Shown here piece after piece: positions 1 through 7,673 of a stretch of DNA of 64,000 nt. Each line of letters opens with the position of its first letter. Position 1 is the stretch's first letter. The position numbers and the translations under genes were made by a program. A model generated the notes under the pieces. That model had not been told where the DNA came from, ran no database searches, and saw only the letters and a list, made by a program, of their open reading frames with translations. Source of the stretch: Niabella ginsenosidivorans (GTDB lineage: Bacteria; Bacteroidota; Bacteroidia; Chitinophagales; Chitinophagaceae). The stretch covers positions 3,162,001-3,226,000 of the forward strand of contig NZ_CP015772.1 in NCBI RefSeq assembly GCF_001654455.1, given 5' to 3'.

Positions 1-28
1 ATAAATTGCTGGTAAAAATATTGCTGTC

Positions 29-463
29 ATGTCAAAAGTATCTAACATTCTTTCCCGTAAAGGCCATGCTGCCATCAGCATTCCCCCTTCCACTACTGTA
101 TACCAGGCGCTGGAACTGATGGCTGAAAAGAATATAGGCTCCCTTATTGTAAAAAACGGGGACGAGTACCTGGGGATCATAACGGAACGTGATTATTCCC
201 GGAAAGTGATCTTAAAAGGAAAGCATTCCTCAGATACAACAGTGGCTGAAATCATGTCTACCGACCTGCCCAGGATCGCTCCTGAAGATTCCGTGGAGCA
301 TTGCATGGAGCTCATGAGCGATAAGAACATCCGCTATTTGCCCGTATTCAGCAATAATCAACTGGCCGGCGTCATATCCATCAGCGATGTAGTGAAGGAA
401 ACCATCCTGCAGCAAAAGGAAACCATTGACCATTTACAGGATTATATACACGGCAACGGGTAG
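29..463 (+). CDS. CBS-domain pair protein
   Basis: Small cytosolic protein of 144 residues made almost entirely of two CBS motifs (about residues 8-65 and 72-130), which normally form a Bateman module binding adenine nucleotides. The repeat signatures GSLIVKNGDEYLGIITERDY and RYLPVFSNNQLAGVISISDV are clear. There is no attached enzyme or transporter domain, so it is a stand-alone CBS protein whose partner cannot be inferred. It ends near 463 and is followed by a non-coding stretch with two hairpins. The start ATG at 29 is the only reasonable one. Family assignment is firm; the cellular role is unknown. Confidence 0.9.
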   Translation: MSKVSNILSRKGHAAISIPPSTTVYQALELMAEKNIGSLIVKNGDEYLGIITERDYSRKVILKGKHSSDTTVAEIMSTDLPRIAPEDSVEHCMELMSDKNIRYLPVFSNNQLAGVISISDVVKETILQQKETIDHLQDYIHGNG

Positions 464-566
464 CACCGGCCTCAATTGCTGACGCCGGTTAACAAAAGGT
501 TCTCCTGTCAACATACAGCCACTTTTATTGTTTAAAACAGATGAAAGCAATGTGCGCAGCCTGATG

Positions 567-590
567 GCGGTGCAGTTACTACTGCACCGC
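567..590. repeat. Perfect 10-bp inverted repeat (stem-loop)
   Basis: The arms gcggtgcagt and actgcaccgc are exact reverse complements around a 4-nt loop. The repeat lies about 100 bp after the CBS gene stop. No T-run follows on either strand, so it is not a standard intrinsic terminator; it may be an RNA 3'-end stabiliser or a protein site. Confidence 0.6.
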
Positions 591-667
591 TTCCAAAGCT
601 CCGGGGTTTACGAGGCTCTTTTGATTTGATAAAAACAGTTGTTGCGTCAAAGAAGCGAAGCCGGCTG

Positions 668-706
668 CAGATCAGCCATCCGGCCTTTTGATCTGGCTGC
701 TTTTTT
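668..706 (+). terminator. Probable intrinsic terminator between convergent genes
   Basis: cagatca (668-674) pairs with tgatctg (689-695) and six T residues follow at 701-706. It lies between the plus-strand CBS gene and the convergent lipoprotein gene ending at 727. The stem is imperfect at its base, so confidence is moderate. Confidence 0.45.
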
Positions 707-726
707 ATGGCTTTTGAAAATCTCTT

Positions 727-1686
727 TTATGGTTCTTTTTTCTTTTCTTTTTTGCGGGGGTAGGTTCCGTTAAAAGAGCATTGCAGCGCTCCCAGCCTTG
801 AACCACAACCTTCTACTTCCTGAAGGGTAATGCTGTTCTTTTCAAAAACAAATCTGAGCACGCAGGGGTCACCTCCCTGGCGGTAGACCGCTGTAGCCGG
901 AGCATTAAAAACAGCTTCCCCTTTCAGTTCTCCCATGCATTGTTTGTCTCTATCTTCCAGGTGGATAAAAAAACGAAAGCGACCTTCCCGCTGCCCATCC
1001 CGTATGGAGATCAGTTCTGTTTTTCCTTTCCCGTAATCGCCTGAATATTTCTCCTTCCGGGGTAATGTATCAATCGGGTTAACCAGTTCCGTAGTGCCAT
1101 CGCCCAAACTATCCGTCATGATCAGCATAAATTTTCCGGCAGCTTTATTCAGCACAAACACATCATTCCCCGTAATCTCAATTCCGTTTGCCAGTTTCTG
1201 GGTCGCATTTTTGTTGATGTTGAGCCTTGGGTCAATAGTTACAGATACAGTCTTATCTGTGCCCCTGGAAAGCTTTATCACCGGCAGCCCTGCAATAAAC
1301 TTCTTTTTTTTATCGTACGCTGTGATCAGCAATATTTTTTGAGAAGGAGTCATACCTCTTGAAAGCAGATAAAAATCCCCGCTTCCCGCATCAATTGACC
1401 CAACCGGGTAGTACCGCGGCCTGGCGTTAGCGCCAAAAGCAGCAATAGTCAGTGAATCGGGAACAAACTGATGAAAAACCTGTGGCGCTATCAGGTTAGA
1501 ATCATTCTCCTTTTCCGAAAAAGTAGAATCACCATATGTAAACGGGAGCGTCAGTTTAGGGTATACCTCCATAAATTCATCCATATTTACTTCATCTCCC
1601 CCGGTCATGCTCTTTTTTTTCTTTCCCCCGCACGCCGTGGCCAACAGGATGAGCATCAGCAGAAAGCAATAAAAAGGTCTGTTCAT
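727..1686 (-). CDS. Predicted lipoprotein of unknown function
   Basis: 319-residue protein with a signal peptide and lipobox (LLATAC, Cys at about residue 19) followed by a lysine-rich stretch, so it should be a lipid-anchored envelope protein. The mature part has no motif I can name. It carries several Cys near the C-terminus (in DKQCMGEL, GDPCVLRF, VEGCGSR, ALQCSF), which could form disulfides in the periplasm. It is flanked by the CBS gene (convergent) and mntR (divergent, about 107 bp away) and has no obvious functional partner. Conserved hypothetical at best; function unknown. Confidence 0.8.
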   Translation of the reverse strand: MNRPFYCFLLMLILLATACGGKKKKSMTGGDEVNMDEFMEVYPKLTLPFTYGDSTFSEKENDSNLIAPQVFHQFVPDSLTIAAFGANARPRYYPVGSIDAGSGDFYLLSRGMTPSQKILLITAYDKKKKFIAGLPVIKLSRGTDKTVSVTIDPRLNINKNATQKLANGIEITGNDVFVLNKAAGKFMLIMTDSLGDGTTELVNPIDTLPRKEKYSGDYGKGKTELISIRDGQREGRFRFFIHLEDRDKQCMGELKGEAVFNAPATAVYRQGGDPCVLRFVFEKNSITLQEVEGCGSRLGALQCSFNGTYPRKKEKKKEP

Positions 1687-1767
1687 ACATGATTAATTAT
1701 GGAACAAAGTAAATAAAATCCTGCCTGATATTAAGAAAAATAAATTTTACCGGAATAGAAAAATATT

Positions 1768-1786
1768 TTAGATTAGCCTAAATTTT
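1768..1786. promoter_or_regulatory. DtxR/MntR-type operator upstream of mntR
   Basis: The 19-bp site ttagattagcctaaatttt matches the classical DtxR consensus (TTAGGTTAGSCTAACCTAA) at 14 positions, including the core TTAGCCTAA. It ends 7 bp before the ATG of the DtxR-family gene at 1794, so binding of metal-loaded repressor there would block initiation of the mntR-mntH operon. The consensus comparison is by eye; autoregulation is inferred. Confidence 0.65.
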
Positions 1787-1793
1787 TGTTTAG

Positions 1794-2462
1794 ATGGAAT
1801 TAAAAATATCCCCCGCCGAGGAGAATTATATAAAGGCCGTTTATCACTTACAGCAAAATGAGCAGCCGGTGAATACCACCGGCCTGTCGGATCTGCTCAA
1901 CACGGCCCCGGCTTCGGTTACAGATATGCTCAAAAAGCTAAAGCAAAAAAAACTGGTCAGCTACAAGGCCTATTATGGCTGCACCCTTACTGAAAGCGGG
2001 AGGAAACAGGCTCTGGCCATCATCCGCAGGCACCGGTTATGGGAATATTTTCTTTCCAAAAAACTGGGTTTTAACTGGGATGAAGTGCACGCAATTGCCG
2101 AAGAGCTGGAGCATGTAGGCAGTACAAAGCTGATCAACAAGCTGGATGCTTTCCTGGGGTTCCCAAGGTTTGATCCTCATGGTGACCCCATTCCTGATGA
2201 AAAAGGCAACATCATAAAAATGGAGAACAAAATGCTTACAACCGTAGCCTTACATACGCCCTGTATTGTAACGCAGATAGGGCTTCAGTCGAACGCCGTG
2301 CTGGAAATGCTGGATGAAAAAAATATTAAAATAGGTACCGTACTCGAAATAAAAAAACGTTTTCCCTTTGACCAGTCTCTTGAAATAAGAACAGGACATA
2401 AGCATATCACCCAAATTTCAAAAGAATTATCCCAAAATATTTTAGTAAAAGATTATGAGTAA
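1794..2462 (+). CDS. mntR: DtxR/MntR-family metal-dependent repressor
   Basis: 222-residue cytosolic regulator with the full three-part DtxR layout: an N-terminal winged helix (residues about 1-65, SPAEENYIKAVYHL), a metal-binding dimerisation region (about 70-140, with the family signatures RRHRLWEYFL, ELEHVGSTKL and DPHGDPIP) and a C-terminal SH3/FeoA-like domain (about 155-220). The family represses Mn or Fe uptake when metal is plentiful. It overlaps the mntH start by 8 bp (stop 2460-2462, next ATG at 2455), indicating translational coupling, and has a near-consensus DtxR box just upstream. Mn rather than Fe is inferred from the transporter it is coupled to. Confidence 0.9.
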   Translation: MELKISPAEENYIKAVYHLQQNEQPVNTTGLSDLLNTAPASVTDMLKKLKQKKLVSYKAYYGCTLTESGRKQALAIIRRHRLWEYFLSKKLGFNWDEVHAIAEELEHVGSTKLINKLDAFLGFPRFDPHGDPIPDEKGNIIKMENKMLTTVALHTPCIVTQIGLQSNAVLEMLDEKNIKIGTVLEIKKRFPFDQSLEIRTGHKHITQISKELSQNILVKDYE

Positions 2463-4368
2463 GCATCATTCTGAACTTTCATTAAGCGAGGTACATGAAT
2501 CGGTAGATACCACAGCATCCCACAAACCTAAATGGAGGCGCATTCTGGCTTTTTTTGGGCCGGCCTATCTGGTAAGCGTGGGCTATATGGACCCTGGTAA
2601 CTGGGCTACTGATCTGGCAGGCGGCAGCCGGTTTGGGTACAGCCTGTTGTGGGTGTTGCTGATGAGCAACCTGATGGCGCTGCTATTGCAAAGCCTGGCC
2701 TCAAGGCTTGGGATTGTACGGCATAAAGATCTTGCACAGGCCAACAGGGAAGCCTATCCCAGGGGGATCAATTTTATCTTATACCTGCTTGCAGAAATAG
2801 CGATTGCCGCAACGGACCTGGCCGAAGTAGTGGGAATGGCAATTGGTTTGCAATTGCTGTTTGGCCTGCCGCTGATGTATGGCGTGTTGATCACTGTTCT
2901 GGACACTTTTTTACTGATGCTCTTACAGCGCTTCGGGATGCGCAGGCTGGAAGCGTTTGTTATTGGCCTGATCTTTATCATTGCCATGTCCTTTTTTATA
3001 CAGCTGATGGTGGCCCGGCCCGATATAAAGGAAGTGGCAACCGGGTTTGTACCCAGGCTGGAGAACGACGCAGCGCTTTATATTGCTATTGGTATCATCG
3101 GCGCTACGGTAATGCCGCACAATCTTTACCTGCACTCAGCGCTGGTGCAGACCCGCAAATTCAAAAACACCGGCGATGGAATAAAAAAGGCATTAAAATA
3201 TAATTTCTGGGATAGCGCAGTAGCGCTGAACATGGCCTTCCTGGTGAATGCCGCTATCCTCATTCTGGCAGCAACCGTATTCTTTAAAACAGGAAGAACG
3301 GATGTGGCGGAAATAAAGCAGGCTTATGAATTGTTGCCGGGCCGCCTGGGCAGCGAGATCACATCCAAGCTTTTTGCAGTAGCCCTGATCGCCGCAGGCC
3401 AAAGCAGTACCGTAACCGGAACACTGGCAGGACAGATCATCATGGAAGGATACCTCAAACTGCGCATCAATCCGTTAGTGCGGCGCTTATTAACACGGCT
3501 GATCGCCATTATACCGGCCGTGCTGGTCATTGCGTTTTACGGAGAGGGCGAAATCAATCAACTCCTGATCTTAAGCCAGGTAGTTTTAAGCATGCAGTTA
3601 GGCTTTGCCATTATTCCGCTGATCCATTTTGTAAGCGATAAAAAAACCATGGGGCAATTTGCCATTACTACCACCACCAAAGTAGCGGCATGGCTGATAA
3701 CCGCTGTCCTTCTCTATTTAAACAGCAAAATGGTAGCAGACGAGATCAGCGCTTTCTTTACAGCCGATGTTTCCCTGTTCTGGAAGTTGATCGTCATAAC
3801 AGGTACAGCAGGCCTCATTGTGCTGCTGGGCTATACCATTTATTATCCCTTCAGCAAAAGAAGCAAACGGGCCAGCTCCTCTCCTGTTCACCCGGAGCCG
3901 GCACAGCTTGATCTTTCAGATGGTTTGCGCTCACATGACGTAATAGCTATTGCAGTGGATTTTGGGAAAAATGACAGCCGTTTAATTGCACAGGCATTAA
4001 AACAGGGCTCCCCCGCAACAAAATTTGTATTAATACATATAGTGGAAAGTGTGGCCGCGCGGTTTAATAACAAGGAAATAAAAGATCAGGAATCCAAAAC
4101 CGACAAAATCTATCTTGATAATTATGCAAAACAAATAAGACAGCACGGTTTCAAGGTGGTTTGGGAGCTGGGCTATGGCAGCGCTTCGCGGGAAATACCC
4201 GGAATTGTAAAACGCCTGAATGCCAGCCTGCTGGTAATGGGCGCCCACGGGCACAAGGCCATTAAGGATTTTATTTATGGCAGCACTATTAATAATGTGC
4301 GGCATAATGTAAAGATCCCGATCCTGATCATCAATAACGATGAACATCCTGTAAGCAGGTCAGAATAA
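2455..4368 (+). CDS. mntH: NRAMP divalent-metal transporter fused to a universal stress domain
   Basis: 637-residue inner-membrane proton-coupled Mn(II)/Fe(II) importer. The NRAMP part (about residues 25-470) shows the metal-binding motif DPGN in the first helix (residues 46-49) and MPHN in the sixth helix, plus about 11 hydrophobic segments. After the last helix and a basic linker (YPFSKRSKRAS) there is a universal stress protein (UspA) domain at about 495-635, ending with the nucleotide-binding pattern GAHGH...GST. The usual MntH is about 410-430 residues, so this is an extended form. It is the second gene of the mntR operon with an 8-bp overlap. The cytosolic Usp domain may gate transport according to ATP or stress state (inference). 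Confidence 0.93.
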   Translation: MSKHHSELSLSEVHESVDTTASHKPKWRRILAFFGPAYLVSVGYMDPGNWATDLAGGSRFGYSLLWVLLMSNLMALLLQSLASRLGIVRHKDLAQANREAYPRGINFILYLLAEIAIAATDLAEVVGMAIGLQLLFGLPLMYGVLITVLDTFLLMLLQRFGMRRLEAFVIGLIFIIAMSFFIQLMVARPDIKEVATGFVPRLENDAALYIAIGIIGATVMPHNLYLHSALVQTRKFKNTGDGIKKALKYNFWDSAVALNMAFLVNAAILILAATVFFKTGRTDVAEIKQAYELLPGRLGSEITSKLFAVALIAAGQSSTVTGTLAGQIIMEGYLKLRINPLVRRLLTRLIAIIPAVLVIAFYGEGEINQLLILSQVVLSMQLGFAIIPLIHFVSDKKTMGQFAITTTTKVAAWLITAVLLYLNSKMVADEISAFFTADVSLFWKLIVITGTAGLIVLLGYTIYYPFSKRSKRASSSPVHPEPAQLDLSDGLRSHDVIAIAVDFGKNDSRLIAQALKQGSPATKFVLIHIVESVAARFNNKEIKDQESKTDKIYLDNYAKQIRQHGFKVVWELGYGSASREIPGIVKRLNASLLVMGAHGHKAIKDFIYGSTINNVRHNVKIPILIINNDEHPVSRSE

Positions 4369-4386
4369 GATCACAGGTTCTGCAGC

Positions 4387-5025
4387 TTAACGCCTGATTT
4401 GTCCGATGAAGTTTTGAAACACATTGATCTGTCCTTTAAGCGACACAAATACGACTACAAATATGATCCCGAACACGGCACCCCACAAATGCGCACCATG
4501 ATTGATACGGCCACCACCCTGCCGGTCGAGGTAAGCGGAGATCAATAAATAGATGCCGCCAAAGATCCATCCCGGAATATCTACGGGAATAAAGAAAAAA
4601 CGGATGGGCATGGTAGGATACAGAATAATGCTGGCAAAGATGACCGAAGATACGGCACCGGAAGCGCCCAGGCTGCGGAACTGGTAATCATCCTTATGCT
4701 TAAAATAATCCGGGATGCTTGATATGATCAATCCCCCGATATAAAGAATGATATAGTAAAGCGTGCCTTCAGCACCAAAAATAACAGGGTTGTAAAAAAA
4801 ATATTCCAGGAGACGGCCAAACGAATAAAAAGCAAGCATGTTAAAGGCCAGGTGCATCAGGTCGGCATGGATCAGGCCATGCGTCAGAAAACGGTAGTAT
4901 TGATGTCTTTTTGAAATAGCTGGCCCAAAAAAGATCAGTTCGTCAATAACTTTGGCATTACTGAACCCCCATAAAGAAACGGCTACGGTAATAATGGTAA
5001 TGATGAGTGTAACGGTTATTTCCAT
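4387..5025 (-). CDS. Rhomboid-family intramembrane serine protease
   Basis: 212-residue polytopic membrane protein of the rhomboid family, which cleaves transmembrane substrates within the bilayer. The catalytic Ser lies in GASG (Ser122) and the catalytic His in HGAHLWGAVFG (about His179). The N-terminal loop motif HGLIHADLMHLAFNML, typical of bacterial rhomboids, is present. About six hydrophobic segments are visible. It is convergent with mntH and lies 76 bp upstream of the rlmH stop on the same strand. Substrate unknown. Confidence 0.92.
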   Translation of the reverse strand: MEITVTLIITIITVAVSLWGFSNAKVIDELIFFGPAISKRHQYYRFLTHGLIHADLMHLAFNMLAFYSFGRLLEYFFYNPVIFGAEGTLYYIILYIGGLIISSIPDYFKHKDDYQFRSLGASGAVSSVIFASIILYPTMPIRFFFIPVDIPGWIFGGIYLLISAYLDRQGGGRINHGAHLWGAVFGIIFVVVFVSLKGQINVFQNFIGQIRR

Positions 5026-5101
5026 TGGCTAAAAATAGCTACAATTCCCAATATCTCATTCTCAATTTCTCATTTCTTATTTTTTATTCCTTATTTATCA
5101 T

Positions 5102-5575
5102 TTAAGAATGATGATATTTTTCATTTTTCAGGATAGTGCAGGCACGGTACACCTGCTCTGCAAGGATGAGCCTTACCAGCTGATGCGGAAATACCAATTG
5201 CGATAAGCTCCATAAGGTATTTGCCCTTCTGTGAACGGTTTCATCCAGGCCAAAAGCACCACCAATTAAAAAAATGATCCTCCGGGTGCCTGCATTGGCA
5301 CGGTGCTGTAAAAAAGCTGCCAGTCCTTCTGAGGTCATTTGCCGGCCCCGCTCTTCCAGGGCAACCAGGTAATCTTCTTTTGCAATTTTGGAAAGAATGA
5401 GCTCCGCCTCCTTCTTTTTAAGCTCTTTGGGTTGCAGCTGCGCAGCTTCTTTAGGCACAGGGATCAGTTCCCATTCCAGCTTAAAATAATTCCCGATCCT
5501 GCCGGAAAATTCTTCTACTCCACTCTTTACATAATCTTCATGGTGTTTGCCCACCGCCCAGAATGCGATCTTCAT
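5102..5575 (-). CDS. rlmH: 23S rRNA pseudouridine-1915 N3-methyltransferase RlmH
   Basis: 157-residue SPOUT-class methyltransferase that methylates the pseudouridine at position 1915 in helix 69 of 23S rRNA using SAM. The trefoil-knot SAM site is seen in FLIGGAFGL, with the conserved end SQLVFPHQLVRLILAEQVYRA. The reading frame stays open to 5734, but family members begin at MKIAFWAVGKHH, which places the start at 5575; the extra upstream codons overlap the divergent tRNA-Arg promoter and gene. Length agrees with the family (about 155-160). Confidence 0.93.
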   Translation of the reverse strand: MKIAFWAVGKHHEDYVKSGVEEFSGRIGNYFKLEWELIPVPKEAAQLQPKELKKKEAELILSKIAKEDYLVALEERGRQMTSEGLAAFLQHRANAGTRRIIFLIGGAFGLDETVHRRANTLWSLSQLVFPHQLVRLILAEQVYRACTILKNEKYHHS

Positions 5576-5646
5576 GCGTGGTTTTTTTGTAAAACTATGG
5601 CTGCAAACCCATTGCAGAAAAAGAATTAGCAGGTTTTTTACAGGTG

Positions 5647-5678
5647 TTTTGTAAAAACCAAAAAAACACCTATCTTTG
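5647..5678 (+). promoter_or_regulatory. Promoter of tRNA-Arg
   Basis: TTTTG at 5647-5651 and TATCTTTG at 5671-5678 are separated by 19 bp, matching the Bacteroidota sigma-A consensus (TTTG, 17-20 bp, TAnnTTTG). The tRNA begins 14 bp after the -7 element. Confidence 0.75.
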
Positions 5679-5691
5679 CCCCCCATAAATC

Positions 5692-5765
5692 GGCCCCGTA
5701 GCTCAACTGAATAGAGCATTTGACTACGGATCAAAAGGTTTCAGGTTTGAATCCTGACGGGGTCA
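5692..5765 (+). tRNA. tRNA-Arg (anticodon ACG)
   Basis: A cloverleaf folds by hand: acceptor GGCCCCG/CGGGGTC with one G-T pair, D stem GCTC/GAGC, anticodon stem TTTGA/TCAAA with loop CTACGGA giving anticodon ACG, and T arm TCAGG/CCTGA with TTTGAAT. The discriminator base is A and CCA is not encoded. ACG (read as ICG after deamination) serves CGN arginine codons. Confidence 0.93.
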
Positions 5766-5771
5766 CAAAAA

Positions 5772-5797
5772 GTCTCAACGGAAGTTGAGGCTTTTTT
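5772..5797 (+). terminator. Intrinsic terminator of tRNA-Arg
   Basis: gtctcaac and gttgaggc form an 8-bp stem (one G-T pair) with a ggaa loop, followed by six T residues. It starts 6 bp after the tRNA end. Confidence 0.85.
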
Positions 5798-6042
5798 GTT
5801 ATCAAGAAATGATCCAAATTGAGGCTTTACATATAATTTATTTTCAATTAATTAAGATATTTTGATTGAAAAGTTTCATCAACTTTTTATCAGGAATTAA
5901 TATTATTTTAAACAGAAGCTTTTATATCTCCATTTTGCTATTTCTACCTCGATTTTGAAAATTTGCAAACAAAATGCATAAAAAGATTTCAGGCAGAATA
6001 GCTGTCATATTTGATAATTTGATATCATTAATAAAAAAGAGC

Positions 6043-6443
6043 TTATAGCAGCTCTTCATCAGTGAAGCTGCAATAAACCTCATTAGATAACGATCAAGGT
6101 GATCTAACAACGTAATATCCAATACTCGCCACAGATTTTATTTTTTGCGTGATATACTGACCGGCTGTGCCCAGCGTAAAATTTGAACTTGGATGATTGT
6201 GAGATATAATGATGCTTACAGCATTTGCCTTTAAAGCAGCCGCAAATACTAATTCCGGATCCGCAATAGTACAGTAATACCACCGGAAGCGATGTTATCC
6301 GGGCTCCAAATAGTTTGTAGCAGATTTGCTGCATCTTTGGATGAACTGATTTTAAGACGTTCAGATGCTTTCACTGTTACTTTGCAGATCAACTCCATTT
6401 CAGCAACATTTTACCAGGCTGCAGATGTTATGGCATTTTCCAT
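6043..6443 (-). pseudogene. Decayed RadC-like (JAB/MPN domain) DNA-repair-family gene
   Basis: Reading the minus strand from an ATG at 6443 gives MENAITSAAW, an in-frame stop, then family-like text AEMELICKVTVKASERLKIS and SSSKDAANLLQTIWSPDNI. A second frame continues with FAAALKANAVSIII and the metal-binding signature SHNHPSSN; a third gives DITLLDHL and a last shift gives CSFTDEELL before the stop at 6043. These blocks follow the order of a RadC/JAB protein of about 150 residues. At least one stop, several frameshifts and a short internal deletion before GGITV make it non-functional. Plasmid and phage-borne RadC genes often sit next to tRNAs, so it may be a relic of an element integrated at tRNA-Arg (inference). 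The flanking 5.8-6.0 kb is markedly AT-rich. Confidence 0.8.
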
Positions 6444-6574
6444 AATTCAGTCGTTTGAAAGTTAAAAATTAATTAACCCATTGCAAGCCTGTTACAGATA
6501 CGTTGCCGGGCTTTGTGAAAAGGATTAGTGAGACAATAGAAAATGTGATTATATATAGAAGCTCGTTTAGAGCT

Positions 6575-6664
6575 GAATCAGGATTTGTACATGCTCAGTC
6601 GTTCAGTAAGTTATTCAAAAGCTAAACCCATCTTTCTCCTTTGGCGTTCAGGCAGTCGTTTAAT
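6575..6664 (+). pseudogene. C-terminal scrap of an AraC-family regulator
   Basis: One frame reads ESGFVHAQSFSKLFKS, a stop, then THLSPLAFRQSFN. This is nearly the same as the end of the intact AraC regulator at 7674-8600 (EHSQSFSKLFKTKTSLSPLE, then FRQSFN), including the final residues. Only the last helix-turn-helix region is left, with an in-frame stop. It appears to be the tail of a duplicated or displaced paralogue lying just upstream of the epimerase gene. Confidence 0.8.
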
Positions 6665-6770
6665 TTAAAAACTCAATCGCTAAACTTCATTTTGACTACA
6701 ACAATCCGACTTTTGGCTACATCTGTTTTTTGACTTCGTTGCAACTTTGCTTCAACAAAAAATAATTAAA

Positions 6771-7664
6771 ATGAAAATATTTGTAACAGGGGCTTCAGGA
6801 TTCGTCGGCTCTGCAGTAGTCAGAGAGTTAATCAGCGCAGGGCATCAGGTAATTGGCTTAGCGCGTTCAGAAAAATCTGCAAATATTGTCAGCGAGGCAG
6901 GTGCGGAAATTTTGTTGGGAAAACTTGAAGATTTGGACCTTTTAAAACAAGGTGCTTTAAACGCTGATGGTATTATTCACATGGCATTTTTTCACGACTT
7001 TATGCTAACAAACGACTTTTCGCAATTTATGAAAGCTGCGGAAATGGACAAAAATGCCATCAATGCAATGGGCGAAACGCTGATCGGCACAGGCAAACCA
7101 ATAATAGTAACTTCAGGAATGCTGGGCTTGCCCCTCATCAACGGATTTGCAACAGAAGAAAGCACCACGCAACATTCACCACGCACTTCGGAAGCTACCG
7201 CTTTGGCTTTGGCAGAAAAAGGCGTTAACGCTTCAGTTATTCGTTTAGCACCGTCTGTTCACGACAAAGGTGACCATGGTTTTATTCCGTTCATTATTTC
7301 GCTTGCCCGCAAAAATGGCGTTTCAGCTTATCCTTCCGAAGGAACGAATCGGTGGTGTGCCGTGCATCGTTTGGATGCTGCAAGGGCTTTCCGTTCAGCA
7401 ATAGAAAAAGGCATCAAAGGAGCATTGTATAATGTTGTTGGCGACACAGGCATTAAACTTAAAACAATCGCAACATTAATTGGCGAAACGCTGAACCTGC
7501 CCGTTACATCTTTGTCGGGAGAAGCGCTTACAAAACATTTTGAATGGATGAGTAATTTCATCACAATGGATAGCCCTGCCACAAGTTTCAAAACACAAGA
7601 GCAATTAGGCTGGAAACCTGAACACATCGGTTTGTTGGAAGATATGCAACAGAATTATTTTTAA
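6771..7664 (+). CDS. NAD(P)-dependent epimerase/reductase (extended SDR)
   Basis: 297-residue Rossmann-fold protein of the extended short-chain dehydrogenase class. The nucleotide-binding motif TGASGFVG lies at the N-terminus and SGMLGLP follows in the middle. Family members act on nucleotide sugars or small carbonyl compounds; the substrate here is unknown. The frame extends to 6747, but MKIFVTGASG at 6771 is the proper start. The AraC-family gene starts 9 bp after the stop, so the two are probably co-transcribed, a common pairing in which the regulator controls the SDR. Base composition is more AT-rich than the flanking core genes, hinting at acquisition. Confidence 0.9.
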   Translation: MKIFVTGASGFVGSAVVRELISAGHQVIGLARSEKSANIVSEAGAEILLGKLEDLDLLKQGALNADGIIHMAFFHDFMLTNDFSQFMKAAEMDKNAINAMGETLIGTGKPIIVTSGMLGLPLINGFATEESTTQHSPRTSEATALALAEKGVNASVIRLAPSVHDKGDHGFIPFIISLARKNGVSAYPSEGTNRWCAVHRLDAARAFRSAIEKGIKGALYNVVGDTGIKLKTIATLIGETLNLPVTSLSGEALTKHFEWMSNFITMDSPATSFKTQEQLGWKPEHIGLLEDMQQNYF

Positions 7665-7673
7665 ATTTACGTT

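Noticed and set aside
5576-5734. N-terminal extension of the rlmH frame
   Set aside because: The extra codons have no similarity to RlmH and overlap the divergent tRNA-Arg and its promoter; MKIAFW at 5575 is the family start.
5692-6443. Complete integrated element at tRNA-Arg
   Set aside because: No integrase and no second copy of the tRNA 3' end could be found by eye; only a RadC-like relic supports the idea.
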